A stretch of DNA of 64,000 nucleotides. Origin: Steromphala cineraria. Lineage: Eukaryota > Mollusca > Gastropoda > Trochida > Trochidae. This document shows, in pieces, positions 59,601-64,000 of this stretch. The translations under genes and the position numbers were made by a program. The notes under the pieces were generated by a model. It worked only from the letters and a program-made list of their open reading frames with translations. It did not search any database and had not been told where the DNA came from. The number at the start of each line of letters is the position of its first letter. Within the stretch, counting starts at the first letter, position 1. Location: contig OU744730.1 of the NCBI GenBank assembly GCA_916613615.1, positions 7,584,406 to 7,648,405 on the forward strand, read 5' to 3'.

Positions 59601-62600
59601 AAGAGAGCCAAGATAGTTTGTGAGCTGATATAATTGGGGAGCTGAGATGAGATGATTTGATAGTTGAACTAAGAGAGCCAAGATAGTTTGTGAGCTGATA
59701 TAATTGGGGAGCTGAGATGAGATGATTTGATAGTTGAACTAAGAGAGCCAAGATAGTTTGTGAGCTGATATAATTGGGGAGCTGAGATGAGATGATTTGA
59801 TAGTTGAACTAAGAGAGCCAAGATAGTTTGTGAGCTGATATAATTGGGGAGCTGAGATGAGATGATTTGATAGTTGAACTAAGAGAGCCAAGATAGTTTG
59901 TGAGCTGATATAATTGGGGAGCTGAGATGAGATGATTTGATAGTTGAACTAAGAGAGCCAAGATAGTTTGTGAGCTGATATAATTGGGGAGCTGAGATGA
60001 GATGATTTGATAGTTGAACTAAGAGAGCCAAGATAGTTTGTGAGCTGATATAATTGGGGAGCTGAGATGAGATGATTTGATAGTTGAACTAAGAGAGCCA
60101 AGATAGTTTGTGAGCTGATATAATTGGGGAGCTGAGATGAGATGATTTGATAGTTGAACTAAGAGAGCCAAGATAGTTTGTGAGCTGATATAATTGGGGA
60201 GCTGAGATGAGATGATTTGATAGTTGAACTAAGAGAGCCAAGATAGTTTGTGAGCTGATATAATTGGGGAGCTGAGATGAGATGATTTGATAGTTGAACT
60301 AAGAGAGCCAAGATAGTTTGTGAGCTGATATAATTGGGGAGCTGAGATGAGATGATTTGATAGTTGAACTAAGAGAGCCAAGATAGTTTGTGAGCTGATA
60401 TAATTGGGGAGCTGAGATGAGATGATTTGATAGTTGAACTAAGAGAGCCAAGATAGTTTGTGAGCTGATATAATTGGGGAGCTGAGATGAGATGATTTGA
60501 TAGTTGAACTAAGAGAGCCAAGATAGTTTGTGAGCTGATATAATTGGGGAGCTGAGATGAGATGATTTGATAGTTGAACTAAGAGAGCCAAGATAGTTTG
60601 TGAGCTGATATAATTGGGGAGCTGAGATGAGATGATTTGATAGTTGAACTAAGAGAGCCAAGATAGTTTGTGAGCTGATATAATTGGGGAGCTGAGATGA
60701 GATGATTTGATAGTTGAACTAAGAGAGCCAAGATAGTTTGTGAGCTGATATAATTGGGGAGCTGAGATGAGATGATTTGATAGTTGAACTAAGAGAGCCA
60801 AGATAGTTTGTGAGCTGATATAATTGGGGAGCTGAGATGAGATGATTTGATAGTTGAACTAAGAGAGCCAAGATAGTTTGTGAGCTGATATAATTGGGGA
60901 GCTGAGATGAGATGATTTGATAGTTGAACTAAGAGAGCCAAGATAGTTTGTGAGCTGATATAATTGGGGAGCTGAGATGAGATGATTTGATAGTTGAACT
61001 AAGAGAGCCAAGATAGTTTGTGAGCTGATATAATTGGGGAGCTGAGATGAGATGATTTGATAGTTGAACTAAGAGAGCCAAGATAGTTTGTGAGCTGATA
61101 TAATTGGGGAGCTGAGATGAGATGATTTGATAGTTGAACTAAGAGAGCCAAGATAGTTTGTGAGCTGATATAATTGGGGAGCTGAGATGAGATGATTTGA
61201 TAGTTGAACTAAGAGAGCCAAGATAGTTTGTGAGCTGATATAATTGGGGAGCTGAGATGAGATGATTTGATAGTTGAACTAAGAGAGCCAAGATAGTTTG
61301 TGAGCTGATATAATTGGGGAGCTGAGATGAGATGATTTGATAGTTGAACTAAGAGAGCCAAGATAGTTTGTGAGCTGATATAATTGGGGAGCTGAGATGA
61401 GATGATTTGATAGTTGAACTAAGAGAGCCAAGATAGTTTGTGAGCTGATATAATTGGGGAGCTGAGATGAGATGATTTGATAGTTGAACTAAGAGAGCCA
61501 AGATAGTTTGTGAGCTGATATAATTGGGGAGCTGAGATGAGATGATTTGATAGTTGAACTAAGAGAGCCAAGATAGTTTGTGAGCTGATATAATTGGGGA
61601 GCTGAGATGAGATGATTTGATAGTTGAACTAAGAGAGCCAAGATAGTTTGTGAGCTGATATAATTGGGGAGCTGAGATGAGATGATTTGATAGTTGAACT
61701 AAGAGAGCCAAGATAGTTTGTGAGCTGATATAATTGGGGAGCTGAGATGAGATGATTTGATAGTTGAACTAAGAGAGCCAAGATAGTTTGTGAGCTGATA
61801 TAATTGGGGAGCTGAGATGAGATGATTTGATAGTTGAACTAAGAGAGCCAAGATAGTTTGTGAGCTGATATAATTGGGGAGCTGAGATGAGATGATTTGA
61901 TAGTTGAACTAAGAGAGCCAAGATAGTTTGTGAGCTGATATAATTGGGGAGCTGAGATGAGATGATTTGATAGTTGAACTAAGAGAGCCAAGATAGTTTG
62001 TGAGCTGATATAATTGGAGAGCTGAGATGAGATGATTTGGGAGATGAGATGATTTGGGAGCTGGTATCATTTGAGAGTGGAGATGATTTGGGTGCTGAGA
62101 TGATTTGGGTGCTGAGATGATTTGGGTGCTGAGATGATTTGGGTGCTGAGATGATTTGGGTGCTGAGATGATTTGGGTGCTGAGATGATTTGGGATCGGA
62201 GATGATTTGGGTGCTGAGATGATTTGGGTGCTGAGATGATTTGGGTGCTGAGATGATTTGGGATCGGAGATGATTTGAGAGTTGAGATGATTTGGGATCG
62301 GAGATGATTTGGGTGCTGAGATGATTTGGGTGCTGAGATGATTTGGGTGCTGAGATGATTTGGGATCGGAGATGATTTGAGAGTTGAGATGATTTGGGAT
62401 CGGAGATGATTTGGGTGCTGAGATGATTTGGGTGCTGAGATGATTTGGGTGCTGAGATGATTTGGGATTGGAGATGATTTGGGTGCTGAGATGATTTGGG
62501 TGCTGAGATGATTTGAGAGTGGAGATGATTTGGGTGCTGAGATGATTTGGGAGCTGAGATGATTTGGGTGCTGAGATGATTTGGGTGCTGAGATGATCTG

Positions 62601-64000
62601 GGAGCCGAGATGATTTGGGAGCTGAGATGACCTAGTAGAAACAAGGAGTAGAGATGATTTGGGAGCTGAGATGATTTGGGAGCTGAGATGATTTGGGTGC
62701 TGAGATGATTTGGGTGCTGAGATGATTTGGGAGCTGAGATGATCTGGGAGCCGAGATGATTTGGGAGCTGAGGTGACTTAGTAGAAACAAGGAGTTGAGA
62801 TGATTTGAGAGTGGAGATGATTTCGTCAGTTGATATGTTTTGGTGTTATGATGATTAGTGAGTTGAAGTGACTTGAGTATATAAATGATTTACAGAGTTA
62901 AGAGTAGAGTTAGGAAGATTAAGTAGTTGCGGTTAATTTGGAGCTGGTATAATTAAGGAGCTGAGATGAATAGTCAAACCGGTTTGATGGCTGAGATGAT
63001 TAGCGGTTGAGTCAAGATGTTTTGGAGTAGATATGATATGAAATACTGACCTTAAACACGTTAATGATGCCTTCGTTATTATTTTCATCCGTGTTTATTG
63101 CGAAGAAATCGAGGAAATTACGCAGGCTGTAGTCAAGACGAGCATTTTCACCAACATCATCATCAGTTGCCTTGACACGTCCGATGGGTCCAGTAATAAG
63201 GGCTTCAGACATCTCAATCTGGTAAATCGGTTTCTCAAACTTTGGAACCTGGTCGTTCTTGTCATCAAGACTAATGGTAACTTCAGTCTCTTCAGCCATT
63301 GGCTCATTTCCCCTGTCTATGGCCTTGACCTTCACAGTGTAAGTGGGCGTCGTCTCTCGGTCCAGTCCATTCTCATCGGTGTTGGTCTGTATCAAGCCTG
63401 TGTTTGGCTGAATACTGAACTTGAATCCGTTTGCTATTTCTGATGGTCCTTCAACTATTTCATAGACGACCGTTCCGTTCATACCCTCGTCATAGTCAAC
63501 AGCAACAACAGTCATGACAGATGAACCTGTAACAACATTTGGGAAAGTTATTTGTGAAAGTTTTTAAAGACAAAAATGTATATATATTTGTTTCAGAATT
63601 TTTTTAACTCCTCTAAACAGATATTTCAGAACTAAAAATGTATTTTTTCAACCTTGTTATGTTTGCATTTGTTATCTTGTGAGTGAGATATCTTTAAGTG
63701 CCGCTTGGTAAATTTTAATCTTTTTAATCTTTTTGATCTTGAGATCTTGGCCTTTTTGAGAATTGTAGGTAGACAACTGTTGATTGCAAAAAGTCCTAAA
63801 CAGCGGAACACATCAAATGCAAAAACTACATATAACTCAAATCAACTATAAGACAAGTAAGCCAACCTCTTGGTGAGTGTTCCATGACACTGCCCTCAGC
63901 GTTGGAGATAAACACGGGAGCGTTGTCGTTGATGTCGATAGGTTTGACCTGCACGCTGGTGTAGCCGAACTTGGGAGGGTCAAGACTCGAAGACCCAGGA
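44370..64000 (-). CDS. CadN: Classic type III cadherin (N-cadherin-like), 3' part, 20 exons
   Basis: Calcium-dependent adhesion receptor that links to actin through catenins. Twenty exons join in frame with GT/AG borders to give about 1,500 residues; the N-terminus lies beyond the window. In order there are: the end of one cadherin repeat, about five more repeats (DINDNAP, DFNDNAP and DVNDNYP calcium motifs, DRE motifs), and a non-chordate membrane-proximal region. Then come EGF, laminin G, EGF, laminin G and two EGF domains, one transmembrane helix and a cytoplasmic tail of about 160 residues. The tail keeps the p120 site ([18 protein letters not shown]) and the beta-catenin site (APPYDAV ... 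[20 protein letters not shown]). Two laminin G domains favour the DN-cadherin class over DE-cadherin, which has one. The symbol is by analogy to Drosophila. Introns are short (245-1612 bp) except the 4.25-kb second one, which is filled with minisatellite. Confidence 0.93.
45090..45200 (-). CDS. Cadherin exon 19
   Basis: 37 codons: [18 protein letters not shown] and [15 protein letters not shown]. Acceptor tttttcag, donor gtaagt, keeps phase on both sides. This is the linker between the p120- and beta-catenin-binding segments. Confidence 0.92.
45572..45703 (-). CDS. Cadherin exon 18
   Basis: Finishes the helix ([15 protein letters not shown]) and encodes the juxtamembrane p120-catenin site ([18 protein letters not shown]). 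Acceptor gttacag, donor gtatgt, phase 1. Confidence 0.94.
46168..46409 (-). CDS. Cadherin exon 17
   Basis: Encodes [12 protein letters not shown] (end of the third EGF-like domain), a fourth EGF-like domain ([18 protein letters not shown] ... [12 protein letters not shown]) and most of the transmembrane helix ([13 protein letters not shown]). Acceptor gttgcag, donor gtaagt. Confidence 0.93.
46918..47276. mobile_element. MITE family A, copy 2
   Basis: 359 bp, ends aaggggcagtagcac / gtgctactgcccctt, TA on both sides (46916-46917 and 47277-47278). It ends about 30 bp before the exon 16 decoy-donor array begins, within the same intron. Confidence 0.8.
47306..47783. repeat. 74-bp tandem repeat copying the exon 16 donor
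   Basis: agagagggtaac recurs at 47306, 47351, 47425, 47499, 47573, 47647 and 47721, then in the real exon at 47803. Each unit carries about 35 bases of the exon 16 edge plus its donor region. The exon codons ...CTC TGG GGC GAT CAT GAG TGC AG become CTC TAG GGC GAT CAT GAT TGC AG in the copies, and the donor gt becomes gc (GCAG|gcaact). Confidence 0.92.
47784..47976 (-). CDS. Cadherin exon 16
   Basis: Encodes [34 protein letters not shown] and a third EGF-like domain ([20 protein letters not shown]). Acceptor cttacag, donor gtaaat, phase 2 at the end. Confidence 0.92.
48176..48421. repeat. 41-bp tandem repeat copying the exon 15 donor
   Basis: Six copies start gtcaagacct at 48176, 48217, 48258, 48299, 48340 and 48381, and the exon edge is the seventh. 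The variants ctacgtac and ctacagac alternate, making an 82-bp dimer. On minus, copies read CTAGTTGAAA|gtacgtagaag; the real donor reads CTAGTCGAAA|gtacgtagaag. Confidence 0.9.
48412..48697 (-). CDS. Cadherin exon 15
   Basis: Encodes [40 protein letters not shown] and [11 protein letters not shown], the second half of laminin G domain 2, ending DLALDLVE. Acceptor ttaaaag, donor gtacgt, phase 1. The junction with exon 16 reads VETCVRDIRM. Confidence 0.9.
49068..49243 (-). CDS. Cadherin exon 14
   Basis: Encodes [40 protein letters not shown] and [16 protein letters not shown], the first half of laminin G domain 2. Acceptor AG is at 49244-49245, chosen because it alone keeps phase with exon 13. 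Donor gtgtgt. Confidence 0.9.
49244..50576. repeat. 85-bp minisatellite copying the exon 14 acceptor
   Basis: About 15 copies of 85 bp (tatatagcgatacattaata ... ggggtcaaacttgtaataat ...) directly adjoin exon 14. The copy nearest the exon is the most diverged and contains the real acceptor. Two variants alternate: gatggaaggttgtggtctct and gatgaaagcttatggtctca. Two copies carry an extra 'gatctgata' at 50098 and 50528. On minus, variant 1 reads tcaccag|AGACCACAAC, against the real tcaacag|AGGCAACAAC. Confidence 0.92.
50856..51060 (-). CDS. Cadherin exon 13
   Basis: Encodes [20 protein letters not shown] and a second EGF-like domain ([10 protein letters not shown] ... [12 protein letters not shown]). 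Acceptor atttccag, donor gtaaag, phase 1 at the end. Confidence 0.93.
51306..51536 (-). CDS. Cadherin exon 12
   Basis: Encodes [40 protein letters not shown] and [13 protein letters not shown], the second half of laminin G domain 1 with its conserved GC pair. Acceptor tatcattag, donor gtgagc, exact 77 codons. Confidence 0.93.
51539..51562. repeat. (TGATAA)n-like microsatellite beside exon 12
   Basis: aatgataataatgataataa continues directly from the exon 12 acceptor on its intron side. It makes the sequence just before the AG rich in ATTATC on the minus strand. Confidence 0.7.
51870..52242 (-). CDS. Cadherin exon 11
   Basis: Finishes the first EGF-like domain, then starts the first laminin G domain ([53 protein letters not shown]). 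Acceptor cttacag, donor gtcagt, phase 0 at the end. Confidence 0.93.
52313..52466 (-). repeat. Dispersed ~155-bp repeat, copy 2
   Basis: Reverse copy of 30900-31055, sharing gacgggctatattttaaac, cctgaccaaaaa and attaattggtcaattc. It lies in the intron between exons 11 and 10. Confidence 0.65.
52728..52996 (-). CDS. Cadherin exon 10
   Basis: Starts [19 protein letters not shown] and includes [18 protein letters not shown]. It ends in the first EGF-like domain ([20 protein letters not shown]). The donor gtgagtcc lies inside an open frame; it is supported because it restores phase with exon 11 ([12 protein letters not shown]). Acceptor gtggacag. Confidence 0.9.
53444..53691 (-). CDS. Cadherin exon 9
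   Basis: Encodes [36 protein letters not shown] and [17 protein letters not shown]: the non-chordate classic cadherin region, upstream of the EGF and laminin G domains. Acceptor gtcaacag, donor gtaaaa, phase 0 at the end. Confidence 0.92.
53768..53903. repeat. Inverted repeat (hairpin) in intron 8
   Basis: The left arm contains actatgtcacttgattcggc and the right arm gccgaatcaagcgacatagt. The match extends outward to aaactgcctttta / aaaaggcagttt, giving about 48-bp arms and a loop of about 38 bp. No target duplication is evident. It lies 77 bp upstream of exon 9's acceptor in transcript order. Confidence 0.8.
54571..54752 (-). CDS. Cadherin exon 8
   Basis: Encodes [20 protein letters not shown] and [16 protein letters not shown], the end of the last cadherin repeat. 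Acceptor tttcatag, donor gtaagc, phase 1 at the end. Confidence 0.9.
55291..55405 (-). CDS. Cadherin exon 7
   Basis: Encodes [20 protein letters not shown] and [16 protein letters not shown], part of the last cadherin repeat. Acceptor ttctcaag, donor gtaagc, ends in phase 2. Confidence 0.9.
55463..55532 (-). mobile_element. ACTCACTCA-tailed element fragment, reverse copy
   Basis: Reads gtgagtgagtgag, then 'tttttacgccgcttgagcaa' and 'agccattagcggcg', complementary in layout to 22186-22257. It lies in the intron between exons 7 and 6. Confidence 0.55.
55621..56060. repeat. Decoy-donor repeats copying the exon 6 3' edge
   Basis: Copies of the exon 6 donor edge stand at 55621, 55651, 55711, 55931 and 55961 in the intron just downstream of exon 6 (minus strand), with a weaker one at 55994. 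They come in a dimeric unit of about 60 bp (ttatagtcataatcgatcac / tcatagtcatggttgatc). On the minus strand they read GACTATAAGG|gtaagtca or GACTATGAGG|gtaagt; 55651 has gcaagt. The real donor reads GACTATAAGG|gtaggta. Confidence 0.85.
56061..56273 (-). CDS. Cadherin exon 6
   Basis: Encodes [37 protein letters not shown] (a degenerate calcium linker) and ends YDYKG. Acceptor ttccag, donor gtaggt. The donor and the last bases (GACTATAAGG) are copied repeatedly in the following intron. Confidence 0.92.
57003..57275 (-). CDS. Cadherin exon 5
   Basis: Encodes [16 protein letters not shown], the DVNDNYPIF linker and a repeat containing an unusual cysteine cluster ([18 protein letters not shown]). 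Acceptor gcaccag, donor gtaagt, phase 1 at the end. Confidence 0.92.
57335..57593. mobile_element. MITE family A, copy 3 (one end missing)
   Basis: Reverse-oriented relative of 2070-2412. The right end gtgctactacccctt is followed by TA (57594-57595). The other terminus is absent: homology stops near 57335, leaving about 60-80 bp truncated. Confidence 0.7.
57876..58009 (-). CDS. Cadherin exon 4
   Basis: Encodes [19 protein letters not shown] and the MDRETQDHH motif of one cadherin repeat. Acceptor cgccag, donor gtagga, ends in phase 1. Its first 13 bases are copied in the array just upstream. Confidence 0.92.
57997..58430. repeat. 104-bp tandem repeat copying the exon 4 acceptor
   Basis: On the minus strand, the exon 4 acceptor cgccag|GTACACGATTGAC is repeated upstream in the intron at 104-bp steps. 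The exonic word gtcaatcgtgtac (plus strand) stands at 57997 (real exon), 58101, 58205 and 58309, with a decayed copy at about 58411. Each copy keeps the AG and 13 exon bases. After GATTGAC the copies read TAA, an in-frame stop. Confidence 0.9.
58557..58798 (-). CDS. Cadherin exon 3
   Basis: Encodes [20 protein letters not shown], the DFNDNAPEF linker and the start of a repeat ([12 protein letters not shown]). Acceptor catctttcag, donor gtaagg, phase 2 at the end. Confidence 0.92.
58955..62035. repeat. 70-bp minisatellite, ~44 near-identical copies, in intron 2
   Basis: The unit is 'gctgagatgagatgatttga' + 'tagttgaactaagagagcca' + 'agatagtttg' + 'tgagctgatataattgggga'. I see no difference between copies from about 58972 to 62016. 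Only the first copy (gaatt for gaact) and the last (ggaga for gggga) deviate. The repeat accounts for most of the largest intron. Confidence 0.97.
62036..62800. repeat. 17-bp minisatellite adjoining the 70-bp array
   Basis: Units of 17 bp (gtgctgagatgatttgg, with variants ggatcggagatgatttg, gagttgagatgatttg). The word gctgagatgatttg also occurs inside the 70-bp unit, so the two arrays probably share an origin. Near 62620-62790 a longer piece (ctgggagccgagatgatttg ... tagtagaaacaaggagt) is duplicated. Long minus-strand frames here ([17 protein letters not shown]) are repeat artefacts. Confidence 0.92.
63051..63526 (-). CDS. Cadherin exon 2
   Basis: Encodes [16 protein letters not shown], the DRE motif (LDRETTPTY) and a degenerate linker ([11 protein letters not shown]), so one full cadherin repeat and part of the next. 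Acceptor gttacag, donor gtcagt, ends in phase 0. Confidence 0.9.
63867..64000 (-). CDS. Cadherin exon 1 of window (continues past edge)
   Basis: Carries DINDNAPVF, the calcium-binding end of one cadherin repeat, and the first strand of the next. The donor gttggc is weak. The splice leaves one base (G), completed by GT of the next exon. Confidence 0.85.

Noticed and set aside
61979..62644. A 221-codon minus-strand frame of [17 protein letters not shown] repeats
   Set aside because: Translation of the 17-bp minisatellite inside a cadherin intron; not flanked by usable splice sites in phase.
58799..63050. Splice-junction seeding of the 70-bp and 17-bp arrays
   Set aside because: I compared the units with the edges of exons 2 and 3 and found no shared exon bases, so these arrays are not counted among the five junction-derived ones.

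Overview
This is eukaryotic DNA, AT-rich and intron-bearing, with long intergenic and intronic stretches full of satellites, foldback elements and short transposons. It looks like a marine mollusc, most likely a gastropod or a relative. The reasons are the dispersed fragments that pair a 'gcggcgtt' block with an ACTCACTCACTCA tail, the abundant elements carrying (CGTCCGTC)n microsatellites, and a classic cadherin of the long invertebrate type. The exact taxon is inference.

Layout. 1-22.5 kb is gene-poor. It holds a poly-C tract, a MITE, a CCAAT/GATA cluster, an 88-bp minisatellite, two SINE copies, a tRNA-like sequence, two blocks of a 30-bp satellite with higher-order structure (12.75-14.63 and 15.58-16.61 kb), and a 3.85-kb polypyrimidine satellite (18.18-22.03 kb). 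22.58-24.40 kb (+) encodes a single-pass leucine-rich-repeat receptor with a C-terminal PDZ-ligand motif. 24.4-38.8 kb is again gene-free but holds a foldback element with 8-bp target duplications and three structurally alike Helentron/INE-like elements. 38.91-39.58 kb (+) encodes TMEM70, a mitochondrial ATP-synthase/complex I assembly factor, with a 263-bp foldback element inserted just downstream. 44.37-64.00 kb (-) is the 3' part of a classic type III cadherin (N-cadherin-like). I could join 20 exons in frame, giving about 1,500 residues that run off the right edge. They cover about five cadherin repeats, a membrane-proximal extracellular region with four EGF-like and two laminin G domains, a transmembrane helix, and intact p120- and beta-catenin-binding tails.

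The cadherin and the LRR protein are both adhesion or recognition molecules of the cell surface. TMEM70 is an unrelated housekeeping gene. Nothing suggests an operon or shared regulation.

The most striking observation is in the cadherin introns. At five exon/intron junctions (donors of exons 6, 15 and 16; acceptors of exons 4 and 14) a tandem repeat lies directly next to the exon, and its unit contains a copy of that same splice junction, including some exon bases. The introns therefore carry strings of decoy splice sites, some matching the consensus better than the real site, and several followed by in-frame stops.
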